A DNA stretch of 64,000 nucleotides from Streptomyces sp. NBC_01235. GTDB taxonomy: Bacteria; Actinomycetota; Actinomycetes; Streptomycetales; Streptomycetaceae. The stretch covers positions 496,001 to 560,000 of the forward strand of contig NZ_CP108513.1 in assembly GCF_035989285.1 (NCBI RefSeq), given 5' to 3'. Below are positions 17,001-25,821 of this stretch, one piece after another. The notes under the pieces are model-generated. The model made no database searches and was not told the DNA's origin. It saw only the letters and a list, made by a program, of their open reading frames with translations. How positions within the stretch are numbered: position 1 is the first letter of the stretch; the number at the start of each line of letters is the position of its first letter. The translations under genes and the position numbers were made by a program.

Positions 17001-18677
17001 ATGGCACAGGCCGCCGACGTAAGCCGGACCGTCATCCTGACCGTGGACGACGACCCGGGGGTCTCCCGTGCCGTCGCCCGCGACCTGCGGCGCCGCTACG
17101 GCGCCTCGTACCGGATCGTGCGCGCCGAGTCCGGGGAGTCCGCGCTGGAGGCGTTGCGCGAGCTGAAGCTGCGCGGCGACCTGGTGGCCGTCATCCTGGC
17201 CGACTACCGGATGCCGCAGATGAACGGCATCGAGTTCCTCGAACAGGCCCTGGACGTCTACCCGGGCGCCCGGCGCGTGCTGCTCACCGCGTACGCGGAC
17301 ACGAGCGCGGCGATCGACGCGATCAACGTCGTCGACCTCGACCACTATCTCCTCAAGCCCTGGGACCCGCCGGAGGAGAAGCTCTACCCCGTCCTGGACG
17401 ACCTGCTGGACGCCTGGCGCTCCAGCGACTACCGGCCCGTGCCCGCCACGAAGGTGGTCGGCCACCGCTGGTCGGCGCGCTCCTCGGACGTGCGGGAGTT
17501 CCTCGCCCGCAACCAGGTGCCCTACCGCTGGTACTCCGCCGACGAGCCCGAGGGGCAGCGGCTGTTGGCCGCGGCCGGGGTCGACGGGCAGCGGCTGCCG
17601 CTGGTGGTCACCGCGGAGGGCACGCCGCTGGTCGAGCCGGACGCCCCCGAACTGGCCGCCCACGTCGGGCTGGCGACGACTCCGACGGCCGACTTCTACG
17701 ACCTCGTGGTGATCGGCGGCGGCCCGGCCGGGCTCGGCGCGGCCGTCTACGGGGCCTCCGAGGGTCTGCGGACGGTGCTGGTGGAGCGGTCGGCGACGGG
17801 TGGGCAGGCAGGGCAGAGCTCGCGGATCGAGAACTACCTGGGCTTCCCCGACGGTGTGTCCGGGGCGCAGCTCACCGACCGGGCACGGCGGCAGGCGACG
17901 AAGTTCGGCGCAGAGATCCTCACCGCGCGTGAGGTGACAGGGCTGGAGGTCAACGGGTCCGCGCGCGTGGTCCGCTTCTCGGACGGCTCGGCGGTGGCCG
18001 CGCACAGCGTCATCCTCGCCACGGGCGTGTCCTACCGGCAGCTGGCGGCGCCGGGCTGTGACGACCTGACCGGCTGCGGGGTGTTCTACGGCTCCGCGCT
18101 CACGGAGGCGGCCTCCTGCCAGGGGCACGACGTGTACATCGTGGGCGGCGCCAACTCTGCCGGGCAGGCGGCGATGTACCTGGCGCGGGGCGCGAAGTCG
18201 GTCACGCTGCTGGTGCGCGGGGAGTCCCTGTCTGCGTCGATGTCGCACTACCTGATCCAGCAGATCGAGGAGGCGCCCAACATCTCCGTGCGCCCCGGCA
18301 CGGTCGTCGAAGGCGCGCACGGGGACGGTCACCTGGAGCAGCTGACGCTGCGGGACGTGGTGAGCGGGGAGAGCGAACTCGTCGACGCGCAGTGGATGTT
18401 CGTGTTCATCGGCGCGGCCCCGCTGACCGACTGGCTGGACGGCACGGTGCTGCGCGACGAGCGCGGGTTCATCCTCGCCGGGCCCGACCTCACGCCGGAC
18501 GGGCGGCCGCCGGCCGACTGGGAGCTCGACCGGCCGCCGTACCACCTGGAGACCAACATTCCCGGCGTGTTCGTGGCGGGCGACGCGCGCGCCGAGTCCG
18601 CCAAGCGCGTCGCGTCCGCCGTAGGAGAGGGAGCCATGGCCGTGATGCTCGTCCACCGCTATCTGGAACAGTCATGA
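17001..18677 (+). CDS. Receiver / glutaredoxin-like / thioredoxin-reductase-like fusion flavoprotein
   Basis: 558 residues in three modules. Residues about 8-135 are a response-regulator receiver (LTVDDDPG, phospho-site in ILADYRMPQMNG, lysine in LLKPW). Residues about 145-228 look like a glutaredoxin/thioredoxin fold (VVGHRWSARSSDVREFLARN...) in which the CxxC position reads SARS. Residues about 232-558 are a thioredoxin-reductase-like FAD/NAD(P)H module (VVIGGGPAGLGAA, GGQAGQSSRIENYLGFP, VYIVGGANSAGQAA, VFVAGDARAE). The CxxC redox centre of true TrxR is absent, replaced by FYGSALTEAASC. RBS GGGAG precedes the ATG. Stop overlaps the next ATG by 4 bp. It is probably the output partner of the downstream kinase. 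Confidence 0.88.
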   Translation: MAQAADVSRTVILTVDDDPGVSRAVARDLRRRYGASYRIVRAESGESALEALRELKLRGDLVAVILADYRMPQMNGIEFLEQALDVYPGARRVLLTAYADTSAAIDAINVVDLDHYLLKPWDPPEEKLYPVLDDLLDAWRSSDYRPVPATKVVGHRWSARSSDVREFLARNQVPYRWYSADEPEGQRLLAAAGVDGQRLPLVVTAEGTPLVEPDAPELAAHVGLATTPTADFYDLVVIGGGPAGLGAAVYGASEGLRTVLVERSATGGQAGQSSRIENYLGFPDGVSGAQLTDRARRQATKFGAEILTAREVTGLEVNGSARVVRFSDGSAVAAHSVILATGVSYRQLAAPGCDDLTGCGVFYGSALTEAASCQGHDVYIVGGANSAGQAAMYLARGAKSVTLLVRGESLSASMSHYLIQQIEEAPNISVRPGTVVEGAHGDGHLEQLTLRDVVSGESELVDAQWMFVFIGAAPLTDWLDGTVLRDERGFILAGPDLTPDGRPPADWELDRPPYHLETNIPGVFVAGDARAESAKRVASAVGEGAMAVMLVHRYLEQS

Positions 18678-20146
18678 GCGGGCGGCCGATGCCGTGCAGC
18701 CCGGCCGAGATCAGCTCGCTGTTCCTGTTCGAGAAACTCTCCCCCGAGCAGCTCGGACGGCTGTGCAGCGAAGGGCGGGTGGAGCGGTTCGAACCCGGGC
18801 CCGTGTACACCGAGGGCGATCCGGCGACCTGCTTCTACGTGATGATCGAGGGCACGGTCGTGCTGTACCGGCGGGTCGGCGGGGACGACGTCGAGGTCAA
18901 CCGCACCTCCCAGCGCGGGGTGTACTCCGGGGCCATGCAGGCGTACCTGGGGGACCGGGTGCCGCAGGTCTACAACAACTCGATGCGGGTGACGGAGCCG
19001 ACGCGGTTCTTCGTGCTGCCCGCGCAGTCGTTCTCGGACGTCATGCAGGAGTGGTTCCCGATGGCGGCCCACTTGCTGGAGGGGCTGTTCTTCGGCTCGA
19101 AGAACACGCAGCGGGCCATCGGGCAGCGGGAACGGCTGCTGGCCCTGGGCTCGTTGTCGGCGGGCCTCACGCACGAGCTCAACAACCCCGCCGCGGCGGC
19201 CGTGCGGGCCACCGCCACGCTGCGGGAGCGGGTGGCGAAGATGCGGCACAAGCTCGCCGTGATCGCCTCGGGCGCGTACGACGCCGAAGCCCTGACCCGG
19301 CTGATCGAGATCCAGGAACGCACCGCCGAACTGGTCGCCAAGGCACCGGTGTTGAGCCCGCTGGAGGCCTCCGACCGGGAGGACACCCTCACCGACTGGC
19401 TCGACGACCACGACATCCCGGAGGGCTGGCGGATCGCGCCGACCTTCGTTCAGGCCGGTCTCGACACCGACTGGCTGGAGCAGGTCGCGGCGGCCGTGGA
19501 CGAGGACATCCTGCCGGGCGCGATCGGGTGGCTCAACTACACGGTCGAGACCGAGCTGTTGATGGACGAGATCGACGACTCCACCAACCGCATCTCCCAC
19601 CTCGTCGACGCCGCCAAGCAGTACTCGCAGCTCGACCGCGCCCCCTACCGGGTCGTCGACGTGCACGAACTCCTCGACAGCACCCTGCTGATGCTCTCCG
19701 GCAAGATCGGGCGCATCGAGGTCCTCAAGGACTACGACCGTACGCTCCCGCAGATCCCGGCCTACCCGGCAGAGCTCAACCAGGTGTGGACCAACCTCGT
19801 CGACAACGCCGTCTTCGCCATCAACAGCACCGGCGGGGAGGGCACGTTGACCGTGCGGACGGCACGCGAGGACGACCGGCTGCTGGTGGAGTTCCGCGAC
19901 ACCGGGCCGGGCATCCCGCCGGACATCCGCGGCCGTATCTTCGACCCGTTCTTCACCACCAAGCCGGTGGGCGAGGGCACGGGTCTCGGCCTCGACATCT
20001 CCTGGCGGATCGTCGTCAACAAGCATCACGGCAGCCTCCAGGTCGAGTCCGAGCCGGGCGACACCCGCTTCCAGGTCCTGCTGCCGCTGACCGCCCCCGA
20101 CCCCGAGACCGACCAGGACCCCGAGACCGACCAGGAGCCCGTATGA
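18674..20146 (+). CDS. Histidine kinase with N-terminal cyclic-nucleotide-binding-type domain
   Basis: 490 residues, no membrane segments. Residues about 15-140 form a CNMP-type beta-barrel ([28 protein letters not shown]). The H-box is [22 protein letters not shown] near residues 157-178. The HATPase domain contains [28 protein letters not shown] and [15 protein letters not shown]. Overlaps of 4 bp join it to the receiver-flavoprotein gene before and the UBP zinc-finger gene after, so the three proteins should be made together. It ends in two perfect 18-bp repeats encoding DPETDQ. It is expected to phosphorylate the receiver of the upstream fusion. Ligand not shown. Confidence 0.9.
   Translation: MSGRPMPCSPAEISSLFLFEKLSPEQLGRLCSEGRVERFEPGPVYTEGDPATCFYVMIEGTVVLYRRVGGDDVEVNRTSQRGVYSGAMQAYLGDRVPQVYNNSMRVTEPTRFFVLPAQSFSDVMQEWFPMAAHLLEGLFFGSKNTQRAIGQRERLLALGSLSAGLTHELNNPAAAAVRATATLRERVAKMRHKLAVIASGAYDAEALTRLIEIQERTAELVAKAPVLSPLEASDREDTLTDWLDDHDIPEGWRIAPTFVQAGLDTDWLEQVAAAVDEDILPGAIGWLNYTVETELLMDEIDDSTNRISHLVDAAKQYSQLDRAPYRVVDVHELLDSTLLMLSGKIGRIEVLKDYDRTLPQIPAYPAELNQVWTNLVDNAVFAINSTGGEGTLTVRTAREDDRLLVEFRDTGPGIPPDIRGRIFDPFFTTKPVGEGTGLGLDISWRIVVNKHHGSLQVESEPGDTRFQVLLPLTAPDPETDQDPETDQEPV
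20099..20134 (+). repeat. Two perfect 18-bp direct repeats encoding DPETDQ
   Basis: Copies at 20099-20116 and 20117-20134 lie at the 3' end of the CNMP-domain kinase gene. They add an acidic tail and can expand or contract in frame. Seen directly. Confidence 0.85.
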
Positions 20147-20496
20147 CCGACGCAGACGCCATCGACCCGAACGTCCCGCCCAGCGGTGCCGGCTGCCTCG
20201 ACTGCGACGCGGCGGGCGGCTGGTGGTTCCACCTGCGGCGCTGCGCGACCTGCGGCCACGTCGGCTGCTGCGACTCCTCCCCCGCCCAGCACGCCACCGC
20301 CCACTTCAAGGCCACCGGGCATCCGATCGTCCGCAGCTTCGAGCCGGGCGAGGAGTGGTTCTGGGACTACTCCACGGACGAGTTGTACGAGTCGGGCCCC
20401 GACCTCGCCCCTCCGACCAGCCACCCCGCCGACCAGCCCGCACCGGGGCCGGCGGACCGGGTACCGGCGGACTGGGCGCGGTCGCTGCACCGTTGA
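20143..20496 (+). CDS. UBP-type zinc-finger protein
   Basis: 117 residues. The N-terminal 65 residues hold the UBP (ubiquitin-specific-protease-type) zinc-finger pattern, with C18, C21, C34, C37, C42, C43, H50, H54 and H60 available as ligands (GCLDC, CATCGHVGCC, QHATAHFKATGH). An acidic/aromatic stretch EEWFWDYSTDELYE and a Pro-rich tail follow. In eukaryotes the domain binds the C-terminal di-glycine of ubiquitin. The bacterial ligand is unknown. The ATG overlaps the kinase stop by 4 bp, making it the third gene of a conserved-looking operon. Confidence 0.9.
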   Translation: MTDADAIDPNVPPSGAGCLDCDAAGGWWFHLRRCATCGHVGCCDSSPAQHATAHFKATGHPIVRSFEPGEEWFWDYSTDELYESGPDLAPPTSHPADQPAPGPADRVPADWARSLHR

Positions 20497-20564
20497 CGCC
20501 TTCCGGCGGGGCTCCGTTCCTGGTCGCAGGCCGTTGTGTCAGTGCCGCGTGCCAGGATGGAGCC

Positions 20565-23558
20565 GTGCAGCAGACAGTGTTCGCCACTCCGTTCATCGGC
20601 CGGGAAGAGGAGCTCGCCCGGCTCTCCGGCGTGCTCGAACGCGCCCGGGGCGGTGAGGCTCGCGCGGTCCTGATCGCCGGGGACGCCGGCGTCGGCAAGA
20701 CACGTGTGCTGGACGAGGTCGCCGTGCGGGCCGCGCGCTCCGGCATGACCGTGCTCACCGGGCACTGCGTCGACCTCGGTGACGTGGGCCTGCCCTACCT
20801 GCCGTTCACGGAGATCCTGGGCGTGCTCGCCGCCGACGAACGGTTCGCCGCCGTCCTCGCCGCGCACCCGGTGGTCGACCGACTGCTGGGCACGGGGACG
20901 GACGCGATGCGCGACGATACGGGTCCCGCCACGCGGTCGGGCGGTGAGGGCGGGCGACTGAGGCTGCTCGAAGGGATGGCGGCGCTGCTCGCCGACCTGT
21001 CGGAGGTCGCGCCACTGCTGCTCGTCCTGGAGGACCTGCACTGGGCCGACCAGTCCTCCCGCGACCTGCTGCGCTTCCTGCTCAGCCGGGGCTTCCTGCA
21101 ACGGCCGGCGGGCAACGGGCCGGGTCACCGGCTGGCGGTGCTGGCCTCGTACCGCGCGGACGACCTGCACCGCCGGCACCCGCTGCGCCCGCTGCTGGCC
21201 GAACTGGTGCGGCTGCCGGCCCTGGACCGGCTGGAGCTGCGGCCACTGGCGGACGCCGAGGTGGCCCGCCTGGTGCGCGCCCTGGAGGACCGTCCGCTGC
21301 CGGACGCCACGGTGCGCCGGATCGTGGAGCGCGCCGAGGGCAACGCCTTCTACGCGGAGGAACTGCTCGCGGCCACGGACACGGAGGCCAAAGGCATGCC
21401 GAGCGGGCTGGCGGACCTCCTGCTCATCCGGGTCGAGCAACTCCCCGACACCGCCCAGCAGGTGCTGCGGACCGCCGCCGTCGCCGGCCGGCGCGTGGAG
21501 CACGACCTGTTGCGGGACGCGGTGGGACTGCCCGAGGACGAGCTGGAGGCGGCGCTGCGCGAGGCCGTGGGCCACCAGCTCCTGGTCGCGGGCGGCGACG
21601 GCACCTACGCGTTCCGGCACGCCCTCGCCCGTGAGGCGGTGTACGCCGACCTGCTCCCGGGTGAACGGTCGCGGCTGCACGGCGCGTTCGCCCGTCTCCT
21701 GGCCGGTCGGCGTCACCGCGCCGAGACCGCCGCCGAGCGCGCCCACCACTACCGCGAGAGCCACGACCTGGGCGAGGCCCTCGCCGCCTCGCTGGAGGCC
21801 GCCGACCACGCCCAGCGCGTCGGGGCGCCCGCCGAGGAACTGCACCATCTGGAAGCCGTCCTCGACCTGTGGCAGTCGGTGCCCGTCCCGGCCCTGCCGT
21901 CGGGCGAGGGTACCGACCGGGTCACGCTGACGCTGCGCGCCTCGGCGGCGGCCGCGCACGCCGGGGAGGCGCACCGCGCGGTCTCCCTGACCCGCGCGGC
22001 GCTCGCGGGTGTCGGCCAGGACACCGACTCCGAACTCGCCGCCCGCGTGCGGTACACGCTCGCGGGCAATCTCATGGGCGTCGACAGTCTGACGGCCGCA
22101 TTCACCTACAGCAGCGAGGCGCTCGCGATGATCCCCGCCGAGCCGCCGTCGCCGACGTGGGTGTGGGCCGCGGCCACACATGTGCTGGCGGCGCGTCAGA
22201 TGGGCGACACCGAGACCGCTCTGCGCGTCGCCCACCAGGCGCTGCCCGTCGCCGAGCGGCTGGATCTGGTGGACGCGCGGGCCGACCTCCTGGTCTCCCT
22301 CGCCAACATGGACGGGGGCGGCCGCCGTTCCCCCGAGGGCCGCGCGCGCCTGAAGGAGGCGCGTGAGCTGGCCCGGCGCGGGGGCAACGCCCCGGTGGAG
22401 ATGCGCGCCCTGTTCAACCTGGCCATCGGCGCCTACGAGGCCGGGGAGCCGGAGGAGTGTCTGCCCTGGCTGGCCGAGGGCCTGGACCGCGCCCGCCGCG
22501 CCGGACTGCTGTCCTCGCCGTACCCGCTGGGGATGCGCTATCTCCAGTCGCTGGTGCTCTACACCCTGGGCCGCTGGGACGAGTGTCTGCTGACGGCAGC
22601 CACCGACGTGGCGGTGCTGCCGGCGTCGGGCGGGTTCGCGATCGGCCCCGCGCTGTACGTCGCCCTCGCGCGGGGCGACAAGGGCGCCGTCGAACGGGCG
22701 AGGGGGCTGCTCGAGGGGCCCTTGGACTGGATGGCGGCGCTCGTCGCAGGCATCGTGCTGACCGACGCGGCGGCGCTGAGTGGCGACGCCGAGGCGGCGG
22801 TGGCCCAACTGCGGTCTTCCGTGGAGTCCCTCATAGACGACGCGGGGACGCGCCCGGACGTCACGGTCCGGCTCACCGCACTCGCCCTCACCCCGGTCGC
22901 CGACGCGGCCGCCGGGGCCCGGCTCGCCGGTGACGAGGCGACGGCCCGCCGCTGGTCGGCCGTGGCGACCGAACTGCTTGAGCCGGCCCGGGCGGTGGCC
23001 CGTCGGAGCGAGACCGGTGAGCCCCACGGCCCGGAGGGGCGCGCCTGGCTGGCTCGCGCCGAGGCCGAGTACGCGTGGGCCGTCACGGGGCCGGACCCGG
23101 CGGCCTGGGAGAAAACGGTCGCGGCGTTCGGCTACGGCGAAGCGTACGAACTCGCCCGCTGCCGACTGCGGTACGCGGAGGCCCTGCTGGCGGCCGACCG
23201 GCGCGAGGAAGCGGCCGCCGAGGCCCGCGCCGCCCGGGAGACGGCCGTACGACTGGGCGCCACGCCCCTGCTGGAGCGGGCGGACGCCCTGATCCGGCGC
23301 GGGCGCCTCGTGGACGGCCCGTCCGCCGGCCGGGACCGTTCGCTCGCCCTGACGGCGCGGGAGCAGGACGTCCTGCGGCTGCTCGCGCTCGGGCGCAGCA
23401 ACCGGCAGATCGGCGAGGAGCTGTTCATCAGCGGGAAGACGGCGAGCGTCCATGTCTCCAACATCCTCGCCAAGCTCGGCGCGGCGAGCCGTACGGAGGC
23501 CGTGGCGATCGCCTATCGCGAGCGGCTGCTCGAACCGGAGGTCGGTGCGTCGGGCTGA
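20565..23558 (+). CDS. LAL-type LuxR-family ATP-binding transcriptional regulator
   Basis: 997 residues from GTG 20565 with AGGA seven bases upstream. An N-terminal AAA/NACHT-like ATPase has Walker A GDAGVGKT (39-46) and Walker B LLLVLEDLHWAD. The central part consists of TPR-like helical repeats. The C-terminal LuxR helix-turn-helix is LTAREQDVLRLLALGRSNRQIGEELFISGKTASVHVSNILAKL. Such large ATP-dependent activators control polyketide, maltose or stress genes. No obvious target adjoins it. It begins 68 bp after the UBP zinc-finger gene and may have its own promoter. It is convergent with the M4 protease gene. Confidence 0.9.
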   Translation: MQQTVFATPFIGREEELARLSGVLERARGGEARAVLIAGDAGVGKTRVLDEVAVRAARSGMTVLTGHCVDLGDVGLPYLPFTEILGVLAADERFAAVLAAHPVVDRLLGTGTDAMRDDTGPATRSGGEGGRLRLLEGMAALLADLSEVAPLLLVLEDLHWADQSSRDLLRFLLSRGFLQRPAGNGPGHRLAVLASYRADDLHRRHPLRPLLAELVRLPALDRLELRPLADAEVARLVRALEDRPLPDATVRRIVERAEGNAFYAEELLAATDTEAKGMPSGLADLLLIRVEQLPDTAQQVLRTAAVAGRRVEHDLLRDAVGLPEDELEAALREAVGHQLLVAGGDGTYAFRHALAREAVYADLLPGERSRLHGAFARLLAGRRHRAETAAERAHHYRESHDLGEALAASLEAADHAQRVGAPAEELHHLEAVLDLWQSVPVPALPSGEGTDRVTLTLRASAAAAHAGEAHRAVSLTRAALAGVGQDTDSELAARVRYTLAGNLMGVDSLTAAFTYSSEALAMIPAEPPSPTWVWAAATHVLAARQMGDTETALRVAHQALPVAERLDLVDARADLLVSLANMDGGGRRSPEGRARLKEARELARRGGNAPVEMRALFNLAIGAYEAGEPEECLPWLAEGLDRARRAGLLSSPYPLGMRYLQSLVLYTLGRWDECLLTAATDVAVLPASGGFAIGPALYVALARGDKGAVERARGLLEGPLDWMAALVAGIVLTDAAALSGDAEAAVAQLRSSVESLIDDAGTRPDVTVRLTALALTPVADAAAGARLAGDEATARRWSAVATELLEPARAVARRSETGEPHGPEGRAWLARAEAEYAWAVTGPDPAAWEKTVAAFGYGEAYELARCRLRYAEALLAADRREEAAAEARAARETAVRLGATPLLERADALIRRGRLVDGPSAGRDRSLALTAREQDVLRLLALGRSNRQIGEELFISGKTASVHVSNILAKLGAASRTEAVAIAYRERLLEPEVGASG

Positions 23559-23620
23559 TCCGCCCCTGGCAGAGGTGCGCCCGGACTCCCAGGCGGGCGC
23601 ACCCCATCACCGGCCGGCCG

Positions 23621-25420
23621 TCAGCGCGTGGCGGCCGGCGTGTTCGCGGCCGTCACGTTTACGGCGGACCAGGCCCGGTTCACCGTCCTGTACTCGGGGC
23701 TGGTCCCCCCGTAGAGGTCCTTGGCCGCCTTGAGCGTCGCGACACGGGCGCCGTGGAAGTCGGTCGAGGAGACCATGTAGCGGGTCAGGGCGCGATAGAA
23801 GATCGCGGTCGCCTTCGCCCGGCCGATGCCCTTCACCGGGGCCCCGTCGAAGGTCGCCGAGTCGTAGGCGACGGTGCCGATCTTCTTGCGTCCGCTGCCT
23901 TCGGCGAGGAGGTAGTAGGCGTGCGAGGAGACGCCGGAGCCGGCGTGGACCTCGGCGTTGTACACCTGAGGCGACCAGTAGTCGATCGTGCCCTCGAGGA
24001 CGTCAAGGGAGGGCTTGTCCAGGCGGCGCAGGAACTTCTGGTCGAGGCCCAGTTTCTCGCCGATCAGGTAGTTCGGCGGGTTCTTGGGGTTGTTGGCGCT
24101 GAACTCGACGTTGGAGCCGAAGATGTCGGCGAGGGACTCGTTGAGGGAGCCCGGCTCGCCGTACTGGTTGCCTTCGCCGTCGACGGACGTGGGTTCCAGG
24201 CGGGCGGTCGCGTCGACGACGCCGTGGGTCAGTTCGTGGCCGGTGACGTCGAGGACGACGAGGGGCTTCTTGATGAAGGAGCCGTCGCCGTCGCCGTAGA
24301 GCATGCAGCCGCAGGCCGGGTCCCAGAACGCGTTGCCCACCTTGTTGCCGAAGTGGACCATGGCGCGGGCGCCCTTGCCGTTGTTCGTGATGCCCTTGCG
24401 GCCGAAGGTCTTCTGGTAGAAGTCCAGGGTCTTGGTGACTCCGTACTGCGCGTCGACGGCGGCGCTGACCCGGCTGGAGACGGCGCCGTTGCCCCAGGTG
24501 TTGGTGGCGCTGGTGAACGCCTTGCCACCCGCGAAGTTCTCCAGTTCCCGGTTGCGCGCGTCGCGCGTCTCGGTGTTCCAGTGGGTGGGGTCCTTCAGCA
24601 GGTAGCTGGTCCGTGCGGTGCGGGTGGTGGTGAGGGCGACCTTGCCGGCGAACAGGGACGTGCCGGTGCCGGTGGCCGCCGACGGGTAGCGTGCGGCCGC
24701 GCCGGCCGCGGGCGCCGCGCTCAGGCCGGCGGCCTGCGAGGCGGTGCCCGTGGCGGGGTCGAGGGTCTCGCCGCGCTCGCGCAGGGTGTCCAGCAGCTCG
24801 GGCGAGAGGAACTCGTCGCTGTCGGGCGTGTTGCTGCGCACCTTGCCGGTGCGGGCGTCGAGGACGACCGTGCGGGAGCCGCCGGCCTCGGTGGTGTCGC
24901 TGCCGGTCACCCGGATCCGATAGGCGAGCGCCGAGGCGCCGCCGCGGGCGTCGACGACGAGTTCGGCACTCGTCGCGTCGCCCTTGGCCAAGGCCGCGGC
25001 CTTCGCCTCGGCCTCGCGGGCCGTCAGCTCGGCCTTGACGGTGGAGGGGTCTACGGGGTGGCCTGCGGCGCGGGTCACGCCCGCGTAGGCGAGCCGCTGG
25101 GTGAGGTGGACGACGAGGTCGCCGCCGAGGACCGGCATCCCCTGATGGGTACGGACGAAGCGGACGTGCCGTGCGCCCTCCGGGTCGATCAGGACGTCCT
25201 GGGCCTGGAGTTCGTCGTCCTGGCCGACGCCGGTCGCCGAGGCATGGGCGAAGGCGGCGGTACGGGCGGCCTCGACGACGCGGTCGGCCTGCGAGGCGGT
25301 CGCGGACGTGGCGTGGGCCTCCCCCGCGGGCGGGGCCGCGAAGGCCGTGCCCGCCAGGCCCGTGGCGGCCGTCGTCACGGCGACGGCGAGCGCCAGGCTG
25401 CGTATGTGTGCGCTGCGCAC
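23621..25420 (-). CDS. Secreted M4-family (thermolysin-like) metalloprotease
   Basis: 599 residues from GTG 25420 (AGGA about ten bases upstream). A Sec signal peptide (MRSAHIRSLALAVAVTT... ending TAFA) is followed by an FTP/PepSY propeptide to about residue 230, then the catalytic domain. The zinc motif HELTH is at residues 395-399, with the third ligand in GSLNESLADIFG, and the active-site His in VSSHAYYLL. It is a typical Streptomyces neutral protease precursor. Transcribed alone; about 400 bp of non-coding DNA lies upstream. The gene ends 62 bp from the convergent LAL regulator, with a GC-rich inverted repeat (23614-23620 / 23632-23638) between or within the ends. Confidence 0.92.
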   Translation of the reverse strand: MRSAHIRSLALAVAVTTAATGLAGTAFAAPPAGEAHATSATASQADRVVEAARTAAFAHASATGVGQDDELQAQDVLIDPEGARHVRFVRTHQGMPVLGGDLVVHLTQRLAYAGVTRAAGHPVDPSTVKAELTAREAEAKAAALAKGDATSAELVVDARGGASALAYRIRVTGSDTTEAGGSRTVVLDARTGKVRSNTPDSDEFLSPELLDTLRERGETLDPATGTASQAAGLSAAPAAGAAARYPSAATGTGTSLFAGKVALTTTRTARTSYLLKDPTHWNTETRDARNRELENFAGGKAFTSATNTWGNGAVSSRVSAAVDAQYGVTKTLDFYQKTFGRKGITNNGKGARAMVHFGNKVGNAFWDPACGCMLYGDGDGSFIKKPLVVLDVTGHELTHGVVDATARLEPTSVDGEGNQYGEPGSLNESLADIFGSNVEFSANNPKNPPNYLIGEKLGLDQKFLRRLDKPSLDVLEGTIDYWSPQVYNAEVHAGSGVSSHAYYLLAEGSGRKKIGTVAYDSATFDGAPVKGIGRAKATAIFYRALTRYMVSSTDFHGARVATLKAAKDLYGGTSPEYRTVNRAWSAVNVTAANTPAATR

Positions 25421-25821
25421 TGGTGAGGGTTCCTTCGTTCGGACGGCCGGAGTCGCCAACCGCCGTAAGACACGGCGCCGTTGGGCGCCAAGGGGCTGGT
25501 CGGGCCCCGGAACTCCACCCTTACCGATGAGTCATGTCCATGTAAAGCACGAAATGATCGGTCAGGCGACTTTCATGGCGATACCGGGCACGCTCAGGGC
25601 GCATCGTGACCGGATAGCGGCCAACTGTGCGTCGCCTCAGGAGAGGTGATGCGACGGAAGAAGGTTGCCCCGGCCGAATGTGACCGATCTCGCATCAGGA
25701 ACCGGCCGGACGAAGAGGGGGCGCTTCCCGGCGGCACTGAGCCGGGAACCCGCGGTGGCTGCCGCCCGTTGTCCGGACAGGTCCCCGGGCGGGGCCCGTA
25801 CGACGACACCGGGGCGGCAGG
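25421..25821. other. Intergenic region of about 400 bp, no gene seen
   Basis: Divergent spacer between the M4 protease start and the TerD-CAP start. Short open frames here have poor codon usage and no RBS. The only structure noted is an inverted repeat GGCGCC-gtt-GGGCGCC near 25474-25489, about 55-70 bp upstream of the protease start, which could be an operator or leader hairpin. Confidence 0.5.

Noticed and set aside
16436..17035. 200-codon upstream extension of the universal stress protein frame
   Set aside because: It overlaps the divergent VOC gene and lacks an RBS. ATG 16435 has GGGAG and starts exactly at the Usp fold.
20367..23453. Long open frame on the minus strand opposite the LAL regulator (about 1000 codons)
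   Set aside because: It is the mirror of a real GC-rich gene. Composition is Gly/Arg/Gln/Val-rich without domains, and the plus-strand protein has clear Walker and LuxR motifs.
25308..25649. Small plus-strand open frame in the spacer upstream of TerD-CAP
   Set aside because: It starts antisense to the M4 protease gene, has no RBS and no codon bias beyond the overlap.
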